A DNA stretch of 64,000 bases from Actinomycetales bacterium (GCA_020444245.1 JAHLLI010000006.1:62001-126000); one strand, 5' to 3'. Positions 53,250 through 60,317 are shown, counted from the stretch's first letter. Made by a program: numbers and translations. Notes: generated by a model not told the origin, from the letters alone.

Positions 53250-54013
53250 CGGGGGCCGGCAACGCGACGCAGACACTGGACGTCGACGGTCGGCGGCCGG
53301 CTGTGGCGCGCGTTGCCTCGCTGCCTCGGGAGTACCGGCTCACTGACGCCGAGTGGCGGGTGCTCATGGTCCTGGCGTGCGACAGCTACGACGGCGAGAC
53401 AGCGGCGCCCGGGATGGACAACCTGGTCGCCTGGACCGGCAAGGCGCGGTCGTCGGTGGCGGCAGCCATGGCGCATCTGACCGTGTCGACCGAACACCGG
53501 CCGGCGCTGTTGGAGAGGGCAATCGCCAGCCAGGGCCGCAACCGCACCGAGTGGCGCCTGATCCTGCCTGAACCGTCCGCCTCAGACCGGACGGTTGCGA
53601 TCCCGCTCAACCGTCCGGCAACCGTCCGGCAACCGTCCGCCTCAGACCGGACGGTTAACCGTCCGGCAACCGTCCGGTCTGGACCGGACACTCCCTCTTC
53701 CCCTGAAGATCCCTTCCCCCCTGCGGCGCGACCCGCGCCGGGCGGGGGCGCCCAACACGATCCACACCAGCACGAACCGAACGCCCGTGCCGCACTCGAA
53801 CGACTCGCAGCCGAGCGCGCGTTGCCAGTCAGCGTCGACGAGCTGCTCGAAGCGGCGTACCGACTCGGCAGCGGCGATCCGTGGGAGGGATACCGGGATC
53901 ACGTCAAGCCTGCGACGGAAGGCAGCCTCGACGGCACCCGAGACCCAGGCGCGGTGCTACGGGCTCGCCTGGGCATTCGGCGCGCGCAGAACTTCGTCAG
54001 GTCCGCGTCATGA
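53246..54013 (+). CDS. Replication initiator-like winged-helix protein
   Basis: 255 residues. N-terminal winged-helix (about 25-100: LPREYRLTDAEWRVLMVLAC, GMDNLVAWTGKARSSVAAAMAHLTVS, EWRLILP) resembles phage replisome-organiser/lambda O type domains. Residues 109-144 are encoded by the iteron cluster and are low-complexity (repeats of NRPATVR). The C-terminal part has a helical segment near 185-225 and KP.. basic tail. The iterons inside its own gene are like the lambda origin inside the O gene. GTGA and ATGA overlaps on both sides. Confidence 0.7.
   Translation: MTGAGNATQTLDVDGRRPAVARVASLPREYRLTDAEWRVLMVLACDSYDGETAAPGMDNLVAWTGKARSSVAAAMAHLTVSTEHRPALLERAIASQGRNRTEWRLILPEPSASDRTVAIPLNRPATVRQPSASDRTVNRPATVRSGPDTPSSPEDPFPPAARPAPGGGAQHDPHQHEPNARAALERLAAERALPVSVDELLEAAYRLGSGDPWEGYRDHVKPATEGSLDGTRDPGAVLRARLGIRRAQNFVRSAS
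53571..53676. repeat. Iteron cluster (candidate replication origin)
   Basis: Eight copies of AACCGTCCG within 106 bases: plus strand at 53571, 53609, 53620, 53631, 53657 and 53668; minus strand (CGGACGGTT) at 53588 and 53648. Three consecutive copies are 11 bases apart, the helical repeat. A near-palindrome TCCGGTCTGGACCGGA follows at 53673-53688. Located in the coding linker of the initiator gene. Confidence 0.8.
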
Positions 54014-54300
54014 CCACCGACCGCCACGAGGCCCGTGCCGCGCTCCTGGCCTACCTCGAGCGTCTGTCCGACAACGGCGCCCGCGTCCCGTGCCGTGAGG
54101 TCGACGTCCCCGAGCGGTCCATCTGGACCAGCGACGACCCGGAGGACCAGGAGCTCGCGGCCCGGCTGTGTGTCGGGTGCGCGGGGGTCAAGGCGTGCGA
54201 CGCCTACGGCCTGGCGTGGCCCAAGGAGGCCGGTGTCTACGGCGGCCGGACCGATCTCGAGCGGCGCAAGGCCGCGACCACGCCCAGGGAGGCGGCGTGA
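54010..54300 (+). CDS. WhiB-like iron-sulfur regulator
   Basis: 96 residues with four cysteines Cys28, Cys54, Cys57, Cys63 in the C...CxxCx5C arrangement that binds a 4Fe-4S cluster in Wbl proteins. GVYGG (75-79) replaces the usual GVWGG turn, followed by a basic tail. Actinophages encode WhiB-like proteins that interfere with host WhiB or act as late regulators. Overlaps rep by ATGA. Confidence 0.82.
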   Translation: MTTDRHEARAALLAYLERLSDNGARVPCREVDVPERSIWTSDDPEDQELAARLCVGCAGVKACDAYGLAWPKEAGVYGGRTDLERRKAATTPREAA

Positions 54301-54513
54301 GCACTCGATCATGGTTTTTCGGCGAGCCTCGGCCAAGACTCCGCCCGGCGCTGCCGTTTCTGCCTGTGGCGTTTTCCACCAAACCCCGGGGGTGGCCCGC
54401 CCCCCTACCGGCACACCCCGGCGGCACTTTTTTTCGTCCGGGGGGAGAAAGCGCGACGCCGGCGGAGTCGTCGGCGAGACCCACACAAAGAACCGGGAAG
54501 GGGCTAGATCGTG
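54301..54513 (+). other. Candidate packaging (cos-like) region / poorly coding stretch
   Basis: The 213 bases between the WhiB and the next gene contain runs GGGGG (54388-54392) and CCCCCC (54400-54405) with hairpin potential, T7 (54428-54434) and GGGGGG (54440-54445). A 93-codon frame (GTG 54297 to 54578) crosses it and overlaps the next gene, but its low-complexity Pro/Arg content is unconvincing as protein. In phages this place, before the terminase/capsid block, is where cos lies. Confidence 0.35.
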
Positions 54514-54825
54514 ATGGATCTGTCCGGGGCGCAGAGGGACGCACTGGCCCAGCTATTCGCCGCCACCGTGAGCCTTGACGACGTGACGTTGCGTGCCGCG
54601 TTCGAGACCTACCGCGCTGCCCGAGATCGCGGGGGACACTGGGCGGCGTTCTTCGATGGCATGTGCGGACTGTTCGCCGAAGCGCAGGACGAGGTCTTGC
54701 GGCAGCGACAGGCGTTCGAGGACGCCGCCGCGCTTGTGTCGCCGAACACTCTCGGGCGTGAGGTTGAGGCGTTCCTACAGGAACGCGACACGCGGGACGA
54801 GGACGGCGACGCGCCTACCCCGTAG
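54514..54825 (+). CDS. Hypothetical acidic helical protein upstream of capsid
   Basis: 103 residues starting MDLSGAQRDALAQLFAATVS. Helix-rich and acidic, with a region (GHWAAFFDGMCGLFAEAQDEV) that may be amphipathic. Its position is where terminase small subunit or capsid-size/scaffold factors lie in satellites; no family can be named. AAGGGG precedes the ATG. Confidence 0.55.
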   Translation: MDLSGAQRDALAQLFAATVSLDDVTLRAAFETYRAARDRGGHWAAFFDGMCGLFAEAQDEVLRQRQAFEDAAALVSPNTLGREVEAFLQERDTRDEDGDAPTP

Positions 54826-54859
54826 CCCGTATCCTGATCATGTAGGCGCAAGGGTCGGA

Positions 54860-54920
54860 CAGGGCGAAACCCATCCGTGGCGCCGAGCAGGACCCAGCAC
54901 ATCCGGCAGGGCGAAACCCA
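54860..54920 (+). repeat. Two 14-bp direct repeats upstream of the capsid gene
   Basis: CAGGGCGAAACCCA at 54860-54873 and again at 54907-54920, 47 bases apart, in the 144-base gap before the capsid gene. No gene is seen there. Could be sites for an activator of capsid expression or for packaging. Confidence 0.55.
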
Positions 54921-54969
54921 CCGGGACGTAGGCGAGCACCACACCTAGTCCCGCGAAAGGGGCCCCCGA

Positions 54970-56100
54970 ATGTCGCTCATCGAAACCCTCCGAACGCAGC
55001 GCGAGACGTTGCTGACCGAGGCCGGCGAGATCGCCAAGCGTGGCGTTGACTCCGGCCAGCCGCTGTCCCAGGAGGACGGCACCCGCTTCGACGCGCTCAC
55101 GGCCGAGGTCGAAGCCATCGACACCCGCATGGCCGAGATCGTGGCCGGCGAGGCGCGTGTGCAGGCCATCGAAGCGGACTTCCACGCCAGGCGCGGCATC
55201 ACCCCGGACGGCCGTTCGGCCTCCCCGCTGGCGGTCCGTGCGGACGTGCTGGACGCCGTCCAGGCCGCGATCGCGGGCCGGTCCGCGGGCCGGTGGGTCG
55301 CCGGCCTCGAGCCTGCCGCCGAACAGCGCGCCGCGCTGACGCCCAGCAACACGGGCGGGCGGCACAGCTGGTCCGCGGCGACCCTGCGCAGTCCGCGCCT
55401 GCTCCACCAGGTCGCGGGCGTGCCGATCGAGACGAACGTCGCAGCAATCACGGCGGAGTACCTGCGTGCCGGCGCCCCCGCCAGCGCCGCCAGCGTCGCC
55501 CCCGCCACCGCGGTCTCCGAGCTCACCAGCGTCACCGGGACGTCCGTCACGCTGGCACGGTACGGCCGGTACACCAGCCTGACCCGTGAGCACCTGATCG
55601 CCGCGGACTCGGCCGGCACCATCACGTCGCTGCACCGGCGCTCGATCGCGCTGGACCTCGACACGGTGCTGATCACCCTCATCTCGGCGGCCGCGCCGAC
55701 CGGCACGGGCGTGGTGACCGGTAGCGCGGCGGACGTGGCGCTGCGGATCGGCCTGGCCACCGTGGCCGACGCGACCGGCGCCGAGGTCCCGGACCTGACG
55801 ATCGTGGCGAACCCTGCCGACGCAGGGCTGATCGAGAACGTCGACCCGGTCGGCGGCGCGACGCTCGGTGAGGTTGTCGCGACGTTCGGCGGGGCCAAGG
55901 TCTACTACAGCTCGATCGCCACCAGCGGGACGGCCCTCGTGTTCGACGGCGCCTCTGCCAAGTACCTCGAGGCTCAGGCGCTGACGTTCGACTCTGACGT
56001 CGCGGTGACGACGGGCGTCGTGACGCTGGCCACGAGCGTCATCGGCGGGTACGGGACCGACCTCATCGCCGGCGGCGTCCGGGCCGTCACCCTGGCGTGA
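54970..56100 (+). CDS. HK97-fold phage major capsid protein
   Basis: 376 residues. A helical N-terminal region (1-about 75: LIETLRTQRETLLTEAGEIA and more, coiled-coil like the HK97 delta domain) precedes the capsid fold, which has the pattern seen in major capsid proteins: VARYGRYTSLTREHLIAADS, ALDLDTVLIT, DLTIVANPADAG and GGAKVYYSSI. Length fits actinobacterial HK97-type subunits. No separate protease gene is nearby, so the N-terminal delta-like region may be left uncleaved or cut by a helper protease. GAAAGGGG precedes the ATG. Confidence 0.85.
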   Translation: MSLIETLRTQRETLLTEAGEIAKRGVDSGQPLSQEDGTRFDALTAEVEAIDTRMAEIVAGEARVQAIEADFHARRGITPDGRSASPLAVRADVLDAVQAAIAGRSAGRWVAGLEPAAEQRAALTPSNTGGRHSWSAATLRSPRLLHQVAGVPIETNVAAITAEYLRAGAPASAASVAPATAVSELTSVTGTSVTLARYGRYTSLTREHLIAADSAGTITSLHRRSIALDLDTVLITLISAAAPTGTGVVTGSAADVALRIGLATVADATGAEVPDLTIVANPADAGLIENVDPVGGATLGEVVATFGGAKVYYSSIATSGTALVFDGASAKYLEAQALTFDSDVAVTTGVVTLATSVIGGYGTDLIAGGVRAVTLA

Positions 56101-56279
56101 TGTTCACCCTCAAGCCGAGAGCCCCGGACGAACCGGAGCCGAGCCCCGTCGCCCGGCTCTGGCCCGAGGTCAACCGGCCCGAGGGCATGTCAGCCGCCAA
56201 GGCGCTCGAAGAGATGTTCGAGGCCGATGCGTACTACGTCCGGCCGTGGTGGCTGGAGACGCCGCATCGCATCGAGTAG
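56100..56279 (+). CDS. Small 59-residue protein after the capsid gene
   Basis: MFTLKPRAPDEPEPSPVARL and then WPEVNRPEGMSAAKALEEMFEADAYY. Starts in the capsid stop codon (TGATG), so it is co-translated. Unknown; may be a capsid accessory or decoration protein. Confidence 0.6.
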   Translation: MFTLKPRAPDEPEPSPVARLWPEVNRPEGMSAAKALEEMFEADAYYVRPWWLETPHRIE

Positions 56280-56381
56280 GGACGTCAACGTCACCCCGGC
56301 GGCTCGCAGAGACAGGCTGACGGGGAGCGATGGCGGGAGAGGGTACTTTCCGGCCCGTAGACCCCGCCAGCGTCCAGAGAG

Positions 56382-56424
56382 GGGCCCGGCCCCCTGCGTT
56401 CTCAGTCCGCAGGGGGCCGGGCCC
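56382..56424. terminator. Strong bidirectional hairpin ending the capsid operon
   Basis: Perfect 17-bp stem (56382-56398 with 56408-56424), loop of nine. It lies between the plus-strand capsid operon and the minus-strand cargo genes, so it probably stops both. Confidence 0.8.
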
Positions 56425-56878
56425 GCAAGCTTCCGCCATCCCGAACCCAGCGTCTTCCCGCGGCATCGCGGAAGGCCACTGCGAGCGGCCGGTACTGCTC
56501 GTCAGGAGAGACGACCGGGATCGGCGTCACCACACGGATCGACTCGCCGGCAGGAATCACCCGCTGCGCCAGGCTCCACGTTGGGGCCTCCGGCAGACCT
56601 CCTGTCGAGACGACATCGAAGATCGGCTGGCTCGAGTTGTTCTGCACCACAGCCATCAGGTTCTCCGGGCCGGCCGCTCGCTCGAGCCAGGCGGACACCA
56701 TCGAGGCCTGTGAAGCCCGCGCCTCGCGTCGACTGACGACGTACACCGTCGCGGCAACGCCTGCGGCCCCAGCGGTCGCCACCGCCGCGAGCAGCGTTCC
56801 GATCGCGACCAGCGCGTCCCAACCGAATGCCCACGGACCAGCCACGGATCCCGAGCATACGGCGCCGCCCCAACCCAT
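56402..56878 (-). CDS. Single-pass membrane protein (cargo gene 1)
   Basis: About 158 residues from the ATG (complement 56876-56878) or about 147 from a GTG at 56845. One membrane helix near residues 22-45 (ALVAIGTLLAAVATAGAAGV), then a YVVSRREARASQ linker and a C-terminal soluble domain with NLMAVVQNNSSQPIFDVV and IPAGESIRVVTPIP. The fold of the soluble part looks beta-rich. Unknown function; membrane position at an element end is typical of defence or superinfection-exclusion cargo, but there is no proof. Confidence 0.6.
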   Translation of the reverse strand: MGWGGAVCSGSVAGPWAFGWDALVAIGTLLAAVATAGAAGVAATVYVVSRREARASQASMVSAWLERAAGPENLMAVVQNNSSQPIFDVVSTGGLPEAPTWSLAQRVIPAGESIRVVTPIPVVSPDEQYRPLAVAFRDAAGRRWVRDGGSLRARPPAD

Positions 56879-56906
56879 CCGGCCCGGGGCGGCGCTTCGT
56901 CGTGCG

Positions 56907-57257
56907 TCAGGCGGAGGCGGCCTCAGCGGCGGCGCGCACCAGCTCCGCCGCGAGCTCGAGGCACTGGTTCGGCGTCATCGGCACCACCACGCTCGAGTGC
57001 TGCCAGGCGACGAAGAGCCGCAGGTTCGGCGCCGGGAACACGGCGACGCTGCGCATGTTCACCTGGCGCTGCCGGCCGCGGTCGTCCTCGAAGTTGGCCT
57101 CGGCATAGGGCTCCATCAGCGGGAACAGCACGCCGGGCCGCACGCTGCCCGAGGGCGGAGTATCGGCGATCGATCGGACGCCCTCCTGCAAGAGCCGGAC
57201 GCGCAGGTCGTCCAGGTAGGCGAAGGTGCGGGGTGCGGTGCTGGTCATGGTGGTCAT
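56907..57257 (-). CDS. Hypothetical cargo protein 2 (116 residues)
   Basis: Starts MTTMTSTAPRTFAYLDDLRV with a perfect GGAGGGA before the ATG. A tail with VNMRSVAVFPAPNLRLFVAWQHSSVVVPMTPNQCLELAAELVRAA. The frame continues upstream through the tRNA, but the ribosome binding site settles the start. No known domain; may bind nucleic acid or be a small regulator. Confidence 0.65.
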   Translation of the reverse strand: MTTMTSTAPRTFAYLDDLRVRLLQEGVRSIADTPPSGSVRPGVLFPLMEPYAEANFEDDRGRQRQVNMRSVAVFPAPNLRLFVAWQHSSVVVPMTPNQCLELAAELVRAAAEAASA

Positions 57258-57293
57258 GTCTGATCCCTCCGGGGAGACGGACCCCCGCCCGGA

Positions 57294-57311
57294 TCGCACG
57301 TATGTCGCACG
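57294..57311 (+). promoter_or_regulatory. Right arm-type site: TCGCACG-N4-TCGCACG
   Basis: Direct copies at 57294-57300 and 57305-57311, 62-79 bases inside the right core site. Same sequence, spacing and orientation as near attL (50958), so in the circle the core is flanked by two such pairs. Confidence 0.55.
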
Positions 57312-57324
57312 CCCTGACATGACG

Positions 57325-57363
57325 AAGGCCCCTCGCACTGCGTATCCGCAGGTGAGGGGCCTT
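57325..57363. terminator. Terminator downstream of tRNA-Asn
   Basis: AAGGCCCCTC (57325-57334) pairs with GAGGGGCCTT (57354-57363), inner CTGCG/CGCAG. On the minus strand it follows the 3' end of the tRNA gene. A different hairpin occupies the same position relative to the attL copy. Confidence 0.75.
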
Positions 57364-57372
57364 TCGCGTTGT

Positions 57373-57398
57373 GCTCCCCCGACTGGACTCGAACCAGT
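57373..57398. repeat. attR: right direct repeat inside tRNA-Asn
   Basis: Identical 26 bases to 50813-50838. Here they are part of the intact tRNA gene, so integration has kept the tRNA functional. Confidence 0.92.
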
Positions 57399-57446
57399 AA
57401 CCCTCTGATTAACAGTCAGATGCTCTGCCAATTGAGCTACAGGGGA
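57374..57446 (-). tRNA. tRNA-Asn (anticodon GTT)
   Basis: The minus strand begins TCCCCTGTAGCTCAATTGGC, with a 7-bp acceptor stem closing on CGGGGGA. D-arm GCTC/GAGC, anticodon loop CTGTTAA flanked by TCTGA/TCAGA, and T-arm ACTGG-TTCGAGT-CCAGT are complete. 73 bases with discriminator G; CCA is not encoded. Serves as the integration target of the element. Confidence 0.97.
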
Positions 57447-57524
57447 TCGCGGTGCAGCACTCTACCGGATCGGCACGCGTGTCCAGGACATGAGGAGCGC
57501 GGGCTCGCGAGCGGGCCGCACCGG

Positions 57525-58538
57525 CTACCTCCGCGGGTCGACGTGGATCTTGGGCCCGCCCCCGGCGCCGGCTGGGCGCTCGCCCGCGAGCACAGCGGCG
57601 ACGTCCCCGAGCCCGACGGTGGCGGCGACCAGCGGCGACGGGTCGACCGACCCGTCGGCGTACGCCGCGATGGTCCCGTCCAGGCCCTGGGACGCGCCCA
57701 GGATCCCCGTCGCGGTGACGTCCTTGAGCAGCAGGTCGCGCGAGTCGATGGGCGTCGGCGTCGTGGCCAGGCCCACGAACACCACGGTCCGGCCGGGCTC
57801 GACCAGCTCGACGGCGAGCGACGGGATCTCGGGGGAGGTGGACGCGTCGACGACCGCATCCCACGGGCCCGGCGGCAGCGTGTCGCGGGTCCACACCCCG
57901 GCGAACCCCAGGCCGGCGGCGAACCGGCGGGTCCGCTCCGAGCGGCCCAGCAGGTGCACCTCGGCGCCGCGCGCGCGGGCGAACAGGGCCACCAGCAGCC
58001 CGATCGTCCCGGGCCCCGCGACGAGGACGCGGTCGCCCGACCGGATCCGCGCCGCCTCGACCGAGCGCAGCGCGTTCCCGCCGGGTTCGACCATCGCGCC
58101 TGCGGCGTCGTCAACCGCGTCGGGCAGCGGGTGCAGCCACCGTGCCGGGTAGGCCATCCGCTCGGCGAGCGCGCCCGGGAAGCCACCCCGGATGCCCAGC
58201 TCGTAGCGGTCCTCGCACACGTGCGGTCGACCGGACCGGCATCGCCGGCACTCGCCGCAGCCGAGCATCGTGTCCCCGGTCGTGCGCCGGCCGAGCCACG
58301 CCGGGTCCACACCGTCGCCGAGGGCGACCACCCGGCCGCTCCACTCGTGGCCCAGCCGGATCGGGTAGGACGCATGGCCGGTGCGCAGGTACTCCATGTC
58401 ACCGACGAAGAACTCCACATCCGTGCCGCACACCCCGACGCGGTCGATCTCGACCACCACCTCGCCCGGGCCGGCGACCGGTTCGTCGACGTCCAGGACG
58501 TCCGCGGCCCCGGGGGCGGTCACCACGAATGCGCGCAT
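57525..58538 (-). CDS. Zinc-dependent medium-chain dehydrogenase
   Basis: 337 residues. Catalytic zinc ligands Cys37 (GVCGTD), His64-Glu65 (GHEW), structural zinc lobe Cys94, Cys97, Cys100, Cys108, and a Rossmann motif near 175 (GPGTIGLL). Likely oxidises a sugar, for instance at C1 or of a sugar acid, with NAD(P). It overlaps/abuts SMP-30 lactonase, consistent with oxidation then lactone opening. Substrate cannot be assigned. Confidence 0.88.
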   Translation of the reverse strand: MRAFVVTAPGAADVLDVDEPVAGPGEVVVEIDRVGVCGTDVEFFVGDMEYLRTGHASYPIRLGHEWSGRVVALGDGVDPAWLGRRTTGDTMLGCGECRRCRSGRPHVCEDRYELGIRGGFPGALAERMAYPARWLHPLPDAVDDAAGAMVEPGGNALRSVEAARIRSGDRVLVAGPGTIGLLVALFARARGAEVHLLGRSERTRRFAAGLGFAGVWTRDTLPPGPWDAVVDASTSPEIPSLAVELVEPGRTVVFVGLATTPTPIDSRDLLLKDVTATGILGASQGLDGTIAAYADGSVDPSPLVAATVGLGDVAAVLAGERPAGAGGGPKIHVDPRR

Positions 58539-58539
58539 G

Positions 58540-59484
58540 TCAGGTCTCCGTCGGGGTCGGTGGGGCGGGATCGGGGTCGCGGACGCCGACCAGCGGTGCG
58601 CCGTTCCACGGGGTGGCGGGCAGGCCGTGCACGCCGAGGGCCGCGCCGACGTCGACGGCGTGCAGTCGGCCGGAAGCCGGGTAGGCGGCCGCGCGCTCAG
58701 GGGTGAGCTCTGCCACGGCGGTCGTGATGACCATGGTGGACAGCTCCGGCCCGGCGAACGTCAGCGCGGTGGTGTGCGGCGCGGGCACCATGACGACGTG
58801 CAGCAGGGTGCCGTCAGGTCGGTAGCAGCGGACCTCGCCGGCGCCCCATACCGCGACCCAGAGGTTGCCGTCTGCGTCCACCCGCAGGCCGTCCGGCCAG
58901 CCCTGCGTGACCTGCAGCAGGTCCCTGCGTGGGCCGACGGCGCCGGTGACCGGGTCGTAGGCCCGCGATCGGATCCAGCCGGCCAGCGTGTCGACGGAGT
59001 ACATGACGAGACCGTCCGGGGCCCATGCGATCCCGTTGGAGAGCGTGAGGTCATCGTCGAGGACCGTCAGCGAGCCGTCGTTCTCGAGCCTCAGCAGGAA
59101 CTGCGGGCCGGCGGCGGCGCGGTCCAGCGAGAACGAGCCGACCACCAGCCGGCCGGCCGGGTCGCACGCGGCGTCGTTGAGCCGGCGCCCGCCGTCCTCG
59201 GGCAGCACCCGGCGCACCTCGCGGAGGCGCCCGGCGTCGTCGAGCAGGTGCACCACCGTCCGTCCGCAGACCAGGAGCCCGGCTGCCGCGGGGAGAACCG
59301 CGCCGACCGTGCGGTCCGCGTGGATCCGCTCGGTAGTGGTCACCCGGAGCCCGTCGAGCGTGCCGCTCAGCACGTCACCGGCCTCGATGTCCACCCACAG
59401 GAGGCGCTCGCGCTCGGGGTCCCAGATCGGCCCTTCACCGAGCAGGTGGACCTCGTCGGCGGCGACGTCGGCGTGCAGGATCAC
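58540..59484 (-). CDS. SMP-30/gluconolactonase-family lactonase
   Basis: 314 residues, six-bladed calcium-dependent propeller. EGPIWDPERERLLWVDIEAG, RLNDAACDPAGRLVVGSF, LSNGIAWAPDG and QGWPDGLRVDADGNLWVAVWGAGEV give the four metal ligands (Glu, two Asn, Asp). Opens a sugar lactone to the acid. Starts with GTG overlapping the IclR gene stop (GTGA); the dehydrogenase follows one base after its stop. Confidence 0.9.
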   Translation of the reverse strand: MILHADVAADEVHLLGEGPIWDPERERLLWVDIEAGDVLSGTLDGLRVTTTERIHADRTVGAVLPAAAGLLVCGRTVVHLLDDAGRLREVRRVLPEDGGRRLNDAACDPAGRLVVGSFSLDRAAAGPQFLLRLENDGSLTVLDDDLTLSNGIAWAPDGLVMYSVDTLAGWIRSRAYDPVTGAVGPRRDLLQVTQGWPDGLRVDADGNLWVAVWGAGEVRCYRPDGTLLHVVMVPAPHTTALTFAGPELSTMVITTAVAELTPERAAAYPASGRLHAVDVGAALGVHGLPATPWNGAPLVGVRDPDPAPPTPTET

Positions 59485-60269
59485 CGGGCCTCCTCACCCG
59501 CGACCACCGCGCGGATCTCGTCGACCGCGTCGCGCAGGGCCGACAGGGGCGTACGGAATCGGACCGCGCTCACCGACACGGCGCCGCTCGGCGTGCTGGT
59601 CGACGTGAGGTACGCCGGCACGGCGAGGCAGACGATGCCGAGCTCGTTCTCCTCGTCGTCCACGGCATACCCGTCGCGGCGGGCGCTCGAGAGCTCGCGG
59701 ACCAGGCGGTCGACGGTCGTGATCGTGCGGGACGTGCGAGGGGCGAGGTCGTGGTCCGCGGCCCAGGCGCGCACCGCGTCGTCGGTGGGCAGCGAGAGCG
59801 CCAGCAGCAGCTTGCCCACACCCGTGGCGTGGGCCGGGTTCCGGCCCCCGACCACCGACGTCAGGCGCACGCCACCGGCGGGAGGGTCGACCTTGGCGCG
59901 GTAGACGACCTGGCCGCCGTCCAGGACGGCGTAGTGCGTGGTCTCGCCGAACCGGGCGGCCAGGCGTGCGAGCGCGGGTTGCACGCGGACCTGGTCGGGC
60001 CGGGCCTCGTGGTGGGTGAACGCCAGTCGCAGGAACTCGTCGCCGAGCCGGTAGTGCCCGGGGGCGTCCTGGGCGGCGAACCCGGCCCGGCGCAGCGACG
60101 CCAGGGCGCGGTGGACGGTGGCCTTCGGGCTGGCGAGCGCCTTGCTCAGGTCGTCCAGGCTCGCGCCCTGCGGGCGTTCGGCCAGCTCGCGCAGGATCGC
60201 CAGGACGCGGTCCGAGCCGACCAGGCGAGCCTGGTCGGAGGCGTCGTCGTCGCGAGCAGTGGAATCCAT
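59481..60269 (-). CDS. IclR-family transcriptional regulator
   Basis: 262 residues. N-terminal winged helix (about 20-80: DRVLAILRELAERPQGASLD, SPKATVHRALASLRRAGF) and IclR effector domain with HATGVGKLLLA and DDEENELGIVCLAVP. Divergent from the dehydratase gene; probably controls both directions in response to the sugar acid or keto-acid. ATG at 60269 chosen over an earlier one 11 codons upstream because it avoids the promoter. Confidence 0.88.
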   Translation of the reverse strand: MDSTARDDDASDQARLVGSDRVLAILRELAERPQGASLDDLSKALASPKATVHRALASLRRAGFAAQDAPGHYRLGDEFLRLAFTHHEARPDQVRVQPALARLAARFGETTHYAVLDGGQVVYRAKVDPPAGGVRLTSVVGGRNPAHATGVGKLLLALSLPTDDAVRAWAADHDLAPRTSRTITTVDRLVRELSSARRDGYAVDDEENELGIVCLAVPAYLTSTSTPSGAVSVSAVRFRTPLSALRDAVDEIRAVVAGEEAR

Positions 60270-60317
60270 GGCGTTCCAGATAGTAGTCTCGCGTTCGAAC
60301 AAACGGAAAGGGCGATG

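Larger units (their letters stand above)
50813..57398. mobile_element. Integrated phage-satellite-like element with capsid gene (about 6.6 kb)
   Basis: Bounded by a 26-bp direct repeat from the end of tRNA-Asn(GTT). It carries integrase, excisionase, a replication initiator with iterons, WhiB-like regulator, HK97-type capsid protein, small ORFs and two reverse-strand cargo genes. No portal, large terminase, prohead protease or tail genes can be seen, so it cannot make a particle alone. This resembles M. tuberculosis phiRv1/phiRv2 and capsid-carrying PICIs (cf-PICIs), but is smaller. Confidence 0.85.

Noticed and set aside
53571-53676. CRISPR array
   Set aside because: Repeats are 9 bp, on both strands, without unique spacers of constant length, and lie inside a coding gene; they are iterons.
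54297-54578. 93-residue Pro/Arg-rich ORF after WhiB
   Set aside because: Overlaps the next gene in another frame, low complexity, no motif; the sequence looks more like a regulatory or packaging region. Kept only as a note.
57258-57431. Upstream extension of cargo protein 2 through the tRNA gene
   Set aside because: It would translate the tRNA; a perfect ribosome binding site precedes the ATG at 57257.
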